Source: CBFDBF01 sp050304615
GTDB taxonomy: Bacteria; Pseudomonadota; Gammaproteobacteria; Chromatiales; Chromatiaceae
Length of the DNA stretch: 64,000 nt
Direction of reading: 5' to 3'
NCBI GenBank assembly: GCA_050304615.1
Contig: JBNLDW010000015.1
Location: forward strand, 5,354-69,353
Position numbers and translations under genes: made by a program. Below, piece after piece: positions 53,534-63,583 of the stretch (position 1 is its first letter; every line of letters starts with the position of its first letter). The notes below the pieces were generated by a model. That model saw only the letters and a program-made list of their open reading frames with translations. It was not told where the DNA came from and made no database searches.

Positions 53534-54793
53534 TCAGAATACCCAGGCCCAACTCATCTCCACCTCCCACTGATCCATCTCTAGCTCGATTGTCTGGGTG
53601 GGAACAAATGGATTAGGACCATCAACTGAGACATTGGGGGCGTACATGGCTGCAAAGTTCAGCTCATGGCCCTTGGATGGTATGGCGGTAAAACCGACAG
53701 TGTAGTGGTGCTCCATAACGCCTGGGGCGAGTATATTAAACATCATTTCAGTATCTGGAATTGGCTGTTTAGCATAGTTCCAGCCTAGACGCAGGGTGAA
53801 ATTGTCTTGCACCTGCCACTGCCAACCAAGTTTGTAGACGGTCATATCCTCCCAACCAAAGCCGACACCATCACTGCCACCTAGACACTTATTTGTCTGC
53901 CCTACCAAACATCCGGTAGTAAGATTGGACATGGGGTTACTAATGGACGCTATATCACCGTACCAGATGCGCTGGATATCGAAATTTATGGCGTGACGTG
54001 CTGCCGGCCTAATGGTGAGACCAATAGTTGCAGTTGGTGGAATATCGAAATCACCACCCTCGGCAAAGAGATCACTATATTGATCAAATTCTGTCATCCA
54101 GGTGCGTGACTGATAGCTGGCACCTAAGGTAAGCCAGTCTGTCACATCTCCCTGCACACCAAGCTTTACGCCAGCACCATAGGAGTAGTCAAACCTGTTA
54201 TCGGTAAGGTCGTCGGCGGTACCATCGGCCACCATCGGGGCGAAGCTTGCAAGTCCACGGGCCTCAAACCGCTGTGCGGCCAAGATAAGACCCACACCCC
54301 AGGAGGCACTGTCGCTCCATTTGCGCGAGTAGTTCACGTTGGCAAACAGTTGCATCAGATCAACACCGGTGGTACCACCATTAAAGGGGCCAGGGCTGGA
54401 GTATTCAGTGTTCATACCACCATTACCGTAGACTGAAACACCAAACGAGCTATTCTCATCCAGCATGGTGTTCCAACCGAAGTGGGGAATGGCAAACAGG
54501 TCCTTGCCGCTATCATAGCTACCTGTAGCAAGTGAACCTGGATTGGTAGCGGTATATCCACGATCTGGGGAAAATATGGCCATACCAAGATCGACACGAT
54601 CACCCACCCAGACACTGCCGGCCGGGTTGGTGGCAGCGGCCAGGGCACTCTGAGGCATGGCAACACCACTACCCCCAAGACCCTTGTTTTGGGTTCCATA
54701 GCCGTGTGAAAAATAGCCGTTGGTGGCAAGGCTTACACTTGGTACCACCAGACAGGCCGCTACAGCCACTGACAAGATGTATTGTTTACGCAT
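53534..54793 (-). CDS. FadL/OmpP1-type outer-membrane transporter
   Basis: A 419-residue beta-barrel protein with a signal peptide (ending near SVSLA-TNGYFSHGYG) and the OMPP1/FadL opening GLGGSGVAMPQSALAAATNP. It ends with an aromatic final residue (ELEMDQWEVEMSWAWVF), the usual signal for barrel insertion. The family takes long-chain fatty acids or other hydrophobic molecules across the outer membrane; the ligand here is unknown. The Cys pair (TGCLVGQTNKCLGG) in a predicted loop could form a disulfide. Confidence 0.93.
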   Translation of the reverse strand: MRKQYILSVAVAACLVVPSVSLATNGYFSHGYGTQNKGLGGSGVAMPQSALAAATNPAGSVWVGDRVDLGMAIFSPDRGYTATNPGSLATGSYDSGKDLFAIPHFGWNTMLDENSSFGVSVYGNGGMNTEYSSPGPFNGGTTGVDLMQLFANVNYSRKWSDSASWGVGLILAAQRFEARGLASFAPMVADGTADDLTDNRFDYSYGAGVKLGVQGDVTDWLTLGASYQSRTWMTEFDQYSDLFAEGGDFDIPPTATIGLTIRPAARHAINFDIQRIWYGDIASISNPMSNLTTGCLVGQTNKCLGGSDGVGFGWEDMTVYKLGWQWQVQDNFTLRLGWNYAKQPIPDTEMMFNILAPGVMEHHYTVGFTAIPSKGHELNFAAMYAPNVSVDGPNPFVPTQTIELEMDQWEVEMSWAWVF

Positions 54794-54962
54794 GAACTCC
54801 CCCCTCTATTCAGAGATATTCCCGATTTCATCGGTGTTATTTAAGACGAAACTTCGGACGAGTCTACCGGAAACTAGACCCTTGCGCTACAGTATAAATA
54901 ATATGGAATATACTATATAATCATACGGTTATATAACTATATACTCCTGCTCCCACCGCAAG

Positions 54963-54988
54963 AAAAAGGGGCCAACAGGCCCCTTTTA
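54963..54988. terminator. terminator after pnp
   Basis: AAAAGGGGCC and GGCCCCTTTT flank a four-base AACA loop; A and T runs at both sides allow it to work on either strand. It lies 30 bases after the pnp stop and ends the rimP-to-pnp operon. Confidence 0.88.
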
Positions 54989-55017
54989 GCTAGTTAAAGA
55001 AAGAGCACCGCTCCGCT

Positions 55018-57111
55018 CTATTCTCCCTCTTGTATCGCCTTCATGCTGAGGCGTACCCGACCCTGCTTATCCACCTCAAGTACCTTTACCTTGACAACAT
55101 CTCCTTCGGCCAGCTTATCGCTGACCTTCTCCACCCGCTCTTCGCAGATCTGAGAGATATGTACCAGGCCATCTTTACCCGGCAGGATGGTGACAAAGGC
55201 GCCAAAGTCCATCAGACGGGCAACCTTACCTTCATATATAGCGCCCACCTCTACATCGGCAGTTACCAGTTTGACCCGCTTGAGTGCCTCCTCTCCTGCA
55301 GCCTTATCGACCGAGAAGATCTTTACTATACCGTCATCGTTGACGTCTACAGTAGCACCAGTCTCTTCGGTTATAGAGCGGATAGTAACCCCGCCTTTGC
55401 CGATGACATCGCGGATCTTGTCCGGGTCAATCTTGATGGTAACGATGCGCGGGGCATGCTCTGACATCTCTTCCCGATGCGATGAGATTACTTTGCCCAT
55501 CTCCTCTAAGATATGCAAACGGCCATCTTTGGCCTGTGCCAGGGCAATCTCCATAATCTCTTTGGTAATACCCTGAATCTTGATATCCATCTGCAAGGCA
55601 TTGACTCCACTGGTTGTACCTGCCACCTTGAAGTCCATATCACCGAGGTGATCCTCATCTCCCAGGATATCGGTCAACACTGCAAACTTGTCATCTTCTT
55701 TGATCAGACCCATAGCCACCCCGGCCACTGGTGACTTGAGAGGGACACCGGCATCCATCAGCGCCAGGCTGGTACCACAGACCGAGGCCATGGAGGATGA
55801 ACCGTTAGATTCTGTGATCTCAGAGACCACACGGATAGAGTACGGAAACTCCTCCATATTAGGCATACAGGCGAGGATACCGCGCTTAGCCAGACGACCA
55901 TGGCCGATCTCACGACGCTTAGGAGTACCAACACGGCCGGTCTCGCCGACACAGAACGGAGGAAAATTGTAGTGCAGCATGAAGGGTTCACGATAGCTGC
56001 CGTTAAGCGCATCGATGATTTGGGAGTCACGTTCGGTACCCAGAGTGGCAACCACTATGGCCTGCGTCTCGCCGCGAGTGAATAGAGCTGATCCATGGGT
56101 ACGCGGTAGTACACCGGTACGCACCTTGATCGGTCGCACAGTTCTGGTGTCACGGCCATCGATACGTGGTTCTCCGGCCAGGACACGACTGCGTACTACC
56201 CTCTTTTTAAGCTTGTCGAGGGCACCCTTGACCTCTGCCTCAGACCATTTGGCATCATCGCCAGCGCACAGCTGTGCAACTACCTCAGCGCTCAATTCAT
56301 CAACCCGACCGTAACGTTCCATTTTATCAGCGATGGTATAGGCTGCATTCATCGCCTCAGCTGCTGCCGCATCTACTGCTGCGGCCAGCTCGGTATCTTC
56401 TACCGGAGCTATGAACTCAATAACCGGTTTACCCACCTCGGCAGCCAGCTCTTTGATCGCTTTAATGGCAACCTGCATCTGTTCATGACCAAACAGAACA
56501 GCACCCAGCATCACCTCTTCTGACAGGCCGTTGGCCTCAGATTCAACCATTAGTACGGCACTCTCTGTACCAGCAACCACCAAATCTAGATCACTCTCAT
56601 CACTAAGGCCGACGGTGGTCTGATTCAATAGATATTGACCATCCTTATAGCCTACCCTAGCGGCACCGATAGGACCGTTGAATGGTAGACCAGAGATGGC
56701 CAAAGCAGCGGAGGTGCCGATCAGGGCTGGAATCTCTGGATCCACCCCTGGATTCAGCGACATCACTGTACAGATGATCTGCACCTCATTGGTATAGCCT
56801 TTGGGGAACAGAGGCCGAACTGGACGGTCGATCAGACGACAAACCAGGATCTCCTTCTCGGAAGGACGACCCTCACGCCGAAAGAAACCACCTGGGATAG
56901 TACCGGCAGCGTAGGTCTTCTCCTGATAGTCAACGGTCATGGGAAAGAAGTCGCGGCCTTCCATGGGACGCTTGGAGCCAACCACTGTGCACTGCACCAC
57001 GGTATCGCTCATATTGATCATAACTGCGCCATCAGCCTGCCGTGCAATCTCACCGGTTTCAATGGTGACTTTATGCTCACCAAACTGAAATTCTTTTGTA
57101 ATATGGGTCAC
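55018..57111 (-). CDS. pnp: polyribonucleotide nucleotidyltransferase
   Basis: A 697-residue PNPase. Two RNase PH-type domains (about 1-230 and 310-540) with FFRREGRPSEKEILVCRLID and CGTSLALMDAGVPLK are followed by a KH domain (RDVIGKGGVTIRSI) and a C-terminal S1 domain (ARLMDFGAFVTILPGKDGL). It degrades RNA 3' to 5' with phosphate and works in the degradosome. The start codon is GTG (57109-57111). It follows rpsO by 35 bases, as in most proteobacteria. Confidence 0.98.
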   Translation of the reverse strand: MTHITKEFQFGEHKVTIETGEIARQADGAVMINMSDTVVQCTVVGSKRPMEGRDFFPMTVDYQEKTYAAGTIPGGFFRREGRPSEKEILVCRLIDRPVRPLFPKGYTNEVQIICTVMSLNPGVDPEIPALIGTSAALAISGLPFNGPIGAARVGYKDGQYLLNQTTVGLSDESDLDLVVAGTESAVLMVESEANGLSEEVMLGAVLFGHEQMQVAIKAIKELAAEVGKPVIEFIAPVEDTELAAAVDAAAAEAMNAAYTIADKMERYGRVDELSAEVVAQLCAGDDAKWSEAEVKGALDKLKKRVVRSRVLAGEPRIDGRDTRTVRPIKVRTGVLPRTHGSALFTRGETQAIVVATLGTERDSQIIDALNGSYREPFMLHYNFPPFCVGETGRVGTPKRREIGHGRLAKRGILACMPNMEEFPYSIRVVSEITESNGSSSMASVCGTSLALMDAGVPLKSPVAGVAMGLIKEDDKFAVLTDILGDEDHLGDMDFKVAGTTSGVNALQMDIKIQGITKEIMEIALAQAKDGRLHILEEMGKVISSHREEMSEHAPRIVTIKIDPDKIRDVIGKGGVTIRSITEETGATVDVNDDGIVKIFSVDKAAGEEALKRVKLVTADVEVGAIYEGKVARLMDFGAFVTILPGKDGLVHISQICEERVEKVSDKLAEGDVVKVKVLEVDKQGRVRLSMKAIQEGE

Positions 57112-57146
57112 TATTAGGGTCCTCGATAGGGGTTCGATGAACTGGC

Positions 57147-57416
57147 TTACCTGCGCAGGCCAAGCTTGGAGATCAGGGTGCGATAACGCTCCAGATCCTT
57201 GGACTTAAGATAGTCCAGGAGCTTGCGGCGAGAATTGACCATACGTACCAACCCATGACGTGAGTGGTGGTCGTGTTTGTGTGCGGCAAAATGACTACTT
57301 AGATCGTTGATACGGGCAGTTAAAAGTGCCACTTGAACCTCGGGAGAGCCGGTATCATTCGTCCCCCGACTATACTCCTCGACCACAGCCTTTTTCTGTT
57401 CTGTCGTGATAGACAT
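57147..57416 (-). CDS. rpsO: 30S ribosomal protein S15
   Basis: An 89-residue protein, the same length as in Escherichia coli, with NDTGSPEVQVALLTARI and the rRNA-binding HKHDHHSRHGLVRMV segment. I chose the ATG at 57416, eight bases after GAGGAG; the ATG two codons upstream is too close to that site. S15 is known to repress its own mRNA in several bacteria. Confidence 0.98.
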   Translation of the reverse strand: MSITTEQKKAVVEEYSRGTNDTGSPEVQVALLTARINDLSSHFAAHKHDHHSRHGLVRMVNSRRKLLDYLKSKDLERYRTLISKLGLRR

Positions 57417-57559
57417 CTTCATTACTCCTCATTGCATGTTAAAAGTTACTATGACCACTCCCCAACAATGGGTTCAGGGCAGTGCATCAGAATTAGCTCA
57501 TCCATATATGAATGAGCCGTGCATTATGCTTGGTTTAACCTGACCAAGCAAATGCAAAT

Positions 57560-58465
57560 CTACATTAGGCGCCGTGGCGCCACTCGGCCATCATCCATAA
57601 TCTCACCCACACCGAAAAAACCATCCGCATCATACAGACGCACCCAACCATCTACCGGCGCGTTCGGCACCATTACCGGCTGCCCCTGGCGCATATAAAA
57701 ACTACTGTCTGCCGATAGTTTCACCTCGGGCCACTGCCCCAATGCGCTGTCGATAGGTAGCAGCAGAGCATCAGCAGCGGGAAACCCCTCTTCTATTTTC
57801 TGTCTCAGGGTGGCCATATCCACCATAGCATCCGCCCTATAAGGACCAACGCCGGTACGTCTCAGGGCGACAACATGGGCACCACAACCTATCATCTCCC
57901 CTATATCCTCTGCCAGAGTGCGCACGTAGGTACCCTTAGAACAGTGCACCTCAAGCTCAAATTCAGGAAGTTCGAAACCGCTCATCTCGATCCGGTGGAT
58001 AGTTATATTACGCGGTTCACGCTCCACCTCTTTACCCTCACGTGCCAGCTTATAGAGGCGTTCACCCTTATGTTTGAGCGCTGAGTACATCGGCGGAATC
58101 TGTTGGATCTCACCCTGAAACCTGGCCACTGCCTGACGCACATCATCCTCACTAATAGAATCTACCGGACGAGTCTCTAAAACCTCACCTTCAGAATCGG
58201 CGGTACTGGTGGTTACTCCAAGCTTAACCTTGACCCAATAGTGCTTATCCGCATCTAACAGAAAGGCAGAGATCTTGGTGGCCGCGCCAAAGCAGATCGG
58301 CAACAACCCATTGGCCAGTGGATCAAGGCTACCAGTATGCCCTGCCTTTTGTGCGTTGTAGAGGCGTTTAACCTGCTGCAAGGCATCATTGGAAGTCACA
58401 CCGAGAGGCTTATCCAGTAACAATATGCCACGCACGTTGCGCCCATTTCTACGCCGCTTTCCCAT
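57560..58465 (-). CDS. truB: tRNA pseudouridine(55) synthase
   Basis: A 301-residue TruB. The N-terminal GILLLDKPLGVTSNDALQQV and the catalytic Asp in KAGHTGSLDPLANGLLPIC (about residue 47) are clear, followed by a C-terminal PUA-like domain. It makes pseudouridine 55 in the T loop of tRNAs. Its start overlaps the rbfA stop codon by one base (TAATG). Confidence 0.97.
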   Translation of the reverse strand: MGKRRRNGRNVRGILLLDKPLGVTSNDALQQVKRLYNAQKAGHTGSLDPLANGLLPICFGAATKISAFLLDADKHYWVKVKLGVTTSTADSEGEVLETRPVDSISEDDVRQAVARFQGEIQQIPPMYSALKHKGERLYKLAREGKEVEREPRNITIHRIEMSGFELPEFELEVHCSKGTYVRTLAEDIGEMIGCGAHVVALRRTGVGPYRADAMVDMATLRQKIEEGFPAADALLLPIDSALGQWPEVKLSADSSFYMRQGQPVMVPNAPVDGWVRLYDADGFFGVGEIMDDGRVAPRRLM

Positions 58466-58833
58466 TATCCGTTCCGCTCCCGATCATGCGCCGTTGCCTC
58501 ATCAATCAGAGCAGAGAGACGTGCGCCCTCTTCGACTGACTCGTCATATACAAAATGGAGCTGGGGAATGGTACGAATATTGATACTATGGCCGAGTCTA
58601 TGCCGAAAAAACGGGGCCGCTTCATTCAGCAGTTTTACCGTCTCTTGATTATCTAGCTGCCCGGAGATAACGGTGAAATATACCGTAGCATGAGAGAAAT
58701 CACGTACCACTTTCACTGCCTGAATGGTCACCATACCAAGGCGTGGATCATCCATTTCGTCACGGATCAGCTGCGCCAATTCGCGCTGCACCTGTGACCC
58801 AACCCGGTCAGTCCTGCTAAACTCTTTGGCCAT
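58465..58833 (-). CDS. rbfA: ribosome-binding factor A
   Basis: A 122-residue KH-fold assembly factor, with RVGSQVQRELAQLIRDEM and the DPRLGMVTIQAVKVVRDFSH segments typical of RbfA. It helps mature the 16S rRNA 5' end on the 30S subunit, mainly in the cold. Both ends overlap neighbours by one base (infB upstream, truB downstream). Confidence 0.97.
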   Translation of the reverse strand: MAKEFSRTDRVGSQVQRELAQLIRDEMDDPRLGMVTIQAVKVVRDFSHATVYFTVISGQLDNQETVKLLNEAAPFFRHRLGHSINIRTIPQLHFVYDESVEEGARLSALIDEATAHDRERNG

Positions 58834-61430
58834 TAGATCTCGCGAGCTACTTCGGTACGCTCAAACACCTCTATCTGATCGCCAGGTTTGACGTCATTAT
58901 AGTTCTTGACGCCAATACCACACTCGGTTCCTGCCTTAACCTCACTAACATCATCCTTGTGTCGGCGCAGAGACTCCAGTGCACCTTCGTAGATAACCAC
59001 GCTGTCACGCAGAACTCTTATAGGACTGTTGCGCCTGATTGTTCCCTCAACCACCATACATCCGGCAATCGCACCCAATTTGGATGAACGGAACACATCG
59101 CGCACCTCGGCCAATCCGATAATCTCCTCTCGCACCTCAGGTGAAAGCAGACCAGAGATTGCCTTTTTCACATCATCTATAACCTCGTAGATGATGCTGT
59201 AGTAACGCATATCCACCCCATTCTCTTCCACTGCACGGCGGGCTGTAGTATCGGCACGCACATTAAAACCGATGATGATTGCCCCGGAAGTAAGGGCCAG
59301 ATTGACATCAGACTCGTTGATGCCACCAACGCCAGATGCCACAACCTTTACCTGAACCTCATCTGTAGTGATCTTGAGCAACGATTCACGTAGCGCCTCT
59401 GCACTACCCTGCACATCTGCCTTTATAATGAGATTGACATAGTTGACCTCGCCCCCCTCCATCTGCGAGAAGAACTGATCCAACTTAGCCACTTTCTGTG
59501 CTGCCATACGGCTGTCCCTGCTTTTCTCCTGCCGTTGCTCAGCCAACTCCCGTGCCTTGCGCTCGTTGGGTACAACTATGGCATCGTCCCCCGCATTAGG
59601 AACTCCAGAGAGGCCCAACACCTCTACCGGTATCGATGGCCCGGCAGATTTAATCTTATGCCGATTCTCGTCCAGCAGCGCCCTAACCCGACCAAACTCC
59701 TGCCCACTAACCAGCATATCGCCCTGCTTGAGAGTACCAGACTGCACCAGGATGGTAGCCACCGGGCCACGCCCCTTGTCAAGACATGATTCGACTACAA
59801 TACCGCGAGCCGAAGCGGCAACAACTGCCTGTAACTCCAACACCTCGGCCTGTAACAGGATGGCATCCAACAGATCGTCAATCCCCTCTCCAGTCTTGGC
59901 AGACACTTTGACAACTATGGTATCGCCACCCCAATCTTCGGCAACCACTTCATGCTGTGATAACTCCTGAATCACTCGGTCTATCTGCGCCTCAGGCCTG
60001 TCAATCTTGTTGATTGCGACAATCAGCGGAACTTCCGCAGCCTTGGCATGCTGGATAGCCTCAATGGCCTGTGGCTTGACTCCATCATCGGCAGCCACTA
60101 CCAAGACCACAATATCGGTCACCTTGGCACCGCGTGCGCGCATGGCCGAGAAGGCGGCATGGCCCGGGGTATCGAGGAAGGAGATCATCCCCTTCTTGGT
60201 CTCTACATGATAGGCACCAATGTGCTGGGTAATGCCACCCGCCTCTCCGGCCGCAACCCGGGTAGTACGAATATAATCGAGCAGCGAGGTCTTACCGTGA
60301 TCAACATGACCCATGATGGTCACTACGGGAGCACGAGGTTTCTTCTCCCCCTCCTCCTCTTCGATTGCACTAAGCACCTCGGCCTCAACATCCTTATCCT
60401 TTTGCATCACCGCATTGTGTCCCATCTCCTCTACCACCAGGATCGCAGTATCCCGATCCAGGCTCTGGTTAATGGTCACCATCATGCCGAGCTTCATCAA
60501 CTCCTTAATGACTTCAGCCGCCTTAATCGACATCTTTTGCGCCAACTCTGCCGCAGTCATAGATTCTGAAATCTCTACATCCCTCACTACCGGCTCAGTA
60601 GGTCTTACAAACCCGTGCTGCGTATCCCCCTGATCTGTAACCACCCGATGTTTCCTGGTGGGCTTACCCTTACGCTTACCTCGCTTGTCTTTTGCAACAT
60701 GCAGTTCGGCACGGTCACGTCGATGTGACGGGCTATCTTTTTCTCTATCTTCCTTGCGGTGGGCGGCTTTTTTACCACTCTTTGCCTCAACTACAAGCTG
60801 CGCCTCTGCATCTACCTCAGCCTTTACTGTTTTTTCAATGGCCAGCTCTGCTTCTTCCTTCTGCTGACGCTCCTGCTGCTCCTTCAGCTTGGCCTCCTTT
60901 AGCTTGGCCTCCTCATCTGCTTGCTTCTTGGCTGCAGTCCTACCACTCTTGGCCTCTGCCTCAACCTTCCGCATGGCCTGCTCTGCTGCGCGACGGGCCT
61001 CATCCTCTGCTGCCGCCTTACGCCTCTGTTCGGCCTGCTCCTCCAAAGCCTTTTTGGCCTCTGCCGCATCCTGCAATAGCTTTTCCTTCTCGCTTGCTGG
61101 TAGCTCTTTTTTTGCAACTACACGCTTGCGCCGCACCTCAACACTTACAGTCTTGCCAGTACGGGAAGTTGTGCCCCTGGTAGTGGCCCTTCCTGCCGTC
61201 GGCTGCCGCAGTTCGCTGACGCTCTTGCGCTTTAAAGTGATTTTACGAGCACCACCCTCCTTTTTCCCATGGCTCTCACGCAAATGCGATAGCAGTTGGA
61301 GTTTCTCCTCCTCACTAACGGCATCCTCTGCACCATTCTTTTTTAGACCAGCCTCTACCAACTGAGCAAGCAGGCGATCCACCGGAATCCCCACATCTGC
61401 GGCTAGTTGTTTTACTGTAATATCACTCAT
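58833..61430 (-). CDS. infB: translation initiation factor IF-2
   Basis: An 865-residue GTPase. It has two small N-terminal domains, the first starting MSDITVKQLAADVGIP, separated by a long charged, Ala/Glu/Lys-rich helical linker (about 90-250). The G domain follows, with GHVDHGKTSLLDYIR, DTPGHAAF and NKID, then the C-terminal domains that bind fMet-tRNA. I chose the ATG at 61430, since the frame's first codon at 61436 is a TTG. The gene follows nusA by 24 bases. Confidence 0.98.
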   Translation of the reverse strand: MSDITVKQLAADVGIPVDRLLAQLVEAGLKKNGAEDAVSEEEKLQLLSHLRESHGKKEGGARKITLKRKSVSELRQPTAGRATTRGTTSRTGKTVSVEVRRKRVVAKKELPASEKEKLLQDAAEAKKALEEQAEQRRKAAAEDEARRAAEQAMRKVEAEAKSGRTAAKKQADEEAKLKEAKLKEQQERQQKEEAELAIEKTVKAEVDAEAQLVVEAKSGKKAAHRKEDREKDSPSHRRDRAELHVAKDKRGKRKGKPTRKHRVVTDQGDTQHGFVRPTEPVVRDVEISESMTAAELAQKMSIKAAEVIKELMKLGMMVTINQSLDRDTAILVVEEMGHNAVMQKDKDVEAEVLSAIEEEEGEKKPRAPVVTIMGHVDHGKTSLLDYIRTTRVAAGEAGGITQHIGAYHVETKKGMISFLDTPGHAAFSAMRARGAKVTDIVVLVVAADDGVKPQAIEAIQHAKAAEVPLIVAINKIDRPEAQIDRVIQELSQHEVVAEDWGGDTIVVKVSAKTGEGIDDLLDAILLQAEVLELQAVVAASARGIVVESCLDKGRGPVATILVQSGTLKQGDMLVSGQEFGRVRALLDENRHKIKSAGPSIPVEVLGLSGVPNAGDDAIVVPNERKARELAEQRQEKSRDSRMAAQKVAKLDQFFSQMEGGEVNYVNLIIKADVQGSAEALRESLLKITTDEVQVKVVASGVGGINESDVNLALTSGAIIIGFNVRADTTARRAVEENGVDMRYYSIIYEVIDDVKKAISGLLSPEVREEIIGLAEVRDVFRSSKLGAIAGCMVVEGTIRRNSPIRVLRDSVVIYEGALESLRRHKDDVSEVKAGTECGIGVKNYNDVKPGDQIEVFERTEVAREI

Positions 61431-61454
61431 TTGCAAACGATCTCCCCAAAAACT

Positions 61455-62960
61455 CTATCCCTGCTCTTCATCCTCGAACCAGGGGGCGCGTGCCGTCATA
61501 ATCAACTTTCCGGCCAGCTCTTCATCCATCTCATCAATCTCCATTAGCTCATCCACAGACTGCTCAGCCAGATCTTCCATGCTCTTCACCCCGCGCCGTG
61601 CTAGTTCATATGCGAGATCTCGCTTCATTCCGTCCATACCTAGCAAATCTTCAGTTGGCTCTTCATTAGAAAGGGCCTCCTCTTTAGCAATTGCTTTGGT
61701 AAGCAATACCTCACTAGCCCGCCCTCGCAGCTCCTCTACCATATCCTCATCAAACTCTTCGATCTGGAGCATCTCATCAATATCTACGTATGCCACCTCT
61801 TCCAGGCTGGAAAAACCCTCCTGCACCAGGATAACCGCGACCTCTTCATCTACATCCAGCTTCTCCATAAACTGCTCGACCACACTCCGCGCCTCTACTT
61901 CACTCTTCTCTGCAGCCTCAACCTCATTCATGACGTTCAGCTCCCAGCCCGTCAACTCACTGGCGAGACGTACGTTCTGGCCACCACGACCGATAGCCTG
62001 TGAGAGGTTCTCCTCTTCCACCGCTACCGTCATACTGTTGCTCTCCTCATCTACGACGATAGAGACTACTTCGGCGGGCGACATGGCGTTAATCACAAAC
62101 TGAGCCGGGTTCTCATCCCATAGGATTATATCGACTCTCTCCCCATTAAGCTCATTGGATACTGCCTGCACCCGGGAGCCACGCATACCGACACAGGCTC
62201 CAACCGGATCGATTCGTTGATCTTTTGTCTTGACCGCAATCTTGGCCCGCAAACCAGGGTCTCTGGCCGCACCAAGAATCTCGATAAGCCCCTCTCCCAC
62301 CTCAGGCACCTCAAGCTCAAACAGCGCAGTCAACAACTCAGGGCAGGTGCGACTAATAAACAGTTGCGGTCCACGCACGTCCGGGCGGATGTCATAGAGA
62401 TAACCACGCAGCCTGTCACCAACACGTACCGTCTCTCTGGGAATAGTGTCTTCACGCTGTACTATCGCCTCAGCATTACCCCCCAGATCCATGATGATAT
62501 TGCCGCGCTCAACCCGCTTAACCACACCGGTAACCAGCTCACCCACGCGATCCTGGTAGGCCTCAACCACCTTGGCCCGCTCTGCTTCACGTACCTTCTG
62601 GACAATCACCTGCTTGGCGGTCTGGGCCGCAATCCGCCCAAATTCTATCGACTCCATAGGCTCTTCGATGTAATCGCCTGGCTCTAGATCCTTGTTCGTC
62701 TTACGCGCATCTGCCAATAGAATCTGACTTTCTGGCAAGAACTCTTCATCCTCTCCCGGCTCCTCTACAACCTGCCAGCGGCGAAAGCTTGAGTAACTGC
62801 CATCTTTACGATCAATCTCAACCCGCACATCGATATCCCCACCGTGTTTCTTGCGGGTAGCCAATGCCAGCGCGGCCTCGATCGCATCGAAGATCACCTC
62901 TTTCTCAACATCTTTCTCGTTGGAGACAACGTCTACAACCAATAAAATCTCTTTATTCAT
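61455..62960 (-). CDS. nusA: transcription termination/antitermination factor NusA
   Basis: A 501-residue NusA with the N-terminal RNA-polymerase-binding domain, an S1 domain (GELVTGVVKRVERGNIIMDL, about 135), two KH domains (VGACVGMRGSRVQAVSNEL and SQAIGRGGQNVRLASELTG), and two acidic C-terminal repeats as in Escherichia coli. It slows RNA polymerase at hairpins and takes part in termination and antitermination, including possibly at the terminators before rimP. The start is three bases after the rimP stop. Confidence 0.98.
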   Translation of the reverse strand: MNKEILLVVDVVSNEKDVEKEVIFDAIEAALALATRKKHGGDIDVRVEIDRKDGSYSSFRRWQVVEEPGEDEEFLPESQILLADARKTNKDLEPGDYIEEPMESIEFGRIAAQTAKQVIVQKVREAERAKVVEAYQDRVGELVTGVVKRVERGNIIMDLGGNAEAIVQREDTIPRETVRVGDRLRGYLYDIRPDVRGPQLFISRTCPELLTALFELEVPEVGEGLIEILGAARDPGLRAKIAVKTKDQRIDPVGACVGMRGSRVQAVSNELNGERVDIILWDENPAQFVINAMSPAEVVSIVVDEESNSMTVAVEEENLSQAIGRGGQNVRLASELTGWELNVMNEVEAAEKSEVEARSVVEQFMEKLDVDEEVAVILVQEGFSSLEEVAYVDIDEMLQIEEFDEDMVEELRGRASEVLLTKAIAKEEALSNEEPTEDLLGMDGMKRDLAYELARRGVKSMEDLAEQSVDELMEIDEMDEELAGKLIMTARAPWFEDEEQG

Positions 62961-62963
62961 TAG

Positions 62964-63425
62964 CTACTTCCCTTGAGGTACCAGCCGTGCTGTATCAATC
63001 TGATCCAGCGGCAGATATAACTGTTCACCATCTATTTCCAGCACCACATCATGCCCTTGTATACCACACAAAACTCCTTCAAAACGCCACCTTCCATCAA
63101 TCTTTGACACCATCTTCAACCGCGCCTTGTTACCATTGAAGCGCGTAAAATGCTCCGGGTAAAACAGCGGTCTATCCAGACCTGGAGAGGAAACCTCAAG
63201 TTGATAACTCTCCTTTATCGGATCCTCTACATCCAGCATCCCACTAAGCTGACGACTAACATCAGCGCAGTCATCCGCGGTAATCCCGCTCTCTTGGTCG
63301 ATATATACGCGTAGTACACTGCCGGCACCACCAGCGCTACGATACTCAACCCCGACCAGCTCATAGCCCATGGGCTCAGCTACCTGTCGAACCAATTCAG
63401 TCAATCTATCCGGCGCACTTCGCAT
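62964..63425 (-). CDS. rimP: ribosome maturation factor RimP
   Basis: A 153-residue protein, the usual size of RimP, with LVGVEYRSAGGAGSVLRVYI and CADVSRQLSGMLDVEDPI in the N-terminal half and the C-terminal Sm-like fold from SSPGLDRPL on. It acts in 30S maturation. The ATG at 63425 has only a weak ribosome-binding site (GGTGAAAG) and lies just after a terminator hairpin. It is the first gene of the operon. Confidence 0.95.
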   Translation of the reverse strand: MRSAPDRLTELVRQVAEPMGYELVGVEYRSAGGAGSVLRVYIDQESGITADDCADVSRQLSGMLDVEDPIKESYQLEVSSPGLDRPLFYPEHFTRFNGNKARLKMVSKIDGRWRFEGVLCGIQGHDVVLEIDGEQLYLPLDQIDTARLVPQGK

Positions 63426-63439
63426 CTTTCACCACAACG

Positions 63440-63460
63440 AAAAAATGGGCCAACGGCCCA
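63440..63460 (-). terminator. terminator hairpin just before rimP
   Basis: On the minus strand TGGGCC-GTT-GGCCCA (63446-63460) is followed by a six-T run, ending 14 bases before the rimP ATG. It would stop or pause transcripts coming from upstream unless relieved. Confidence 0.8.
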
Positions 63461-63561
63461 CTTCCTAAAACCTCCAACACCATGGCTGGCTACCTCCGCC
63501 CACCCTGATCTGGCCTTATACAACACCTTCTACTGGGGCATCCCAAAAAAGCTGGTCCCAG

Positions 63562-63583
63562 AAAAAAACCCCGATCTCGGGGT
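63562..63583 (-). terminator. second terminator hairpin upstream of rimP
   Basis: On the minus strand ACCCCGA-GA-TCGGGGT (63568-63583) is followed by a seven-base T run. It lies about 100 bases before the hairpin at 63440, in the same orientation. Confidence 0.82.
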
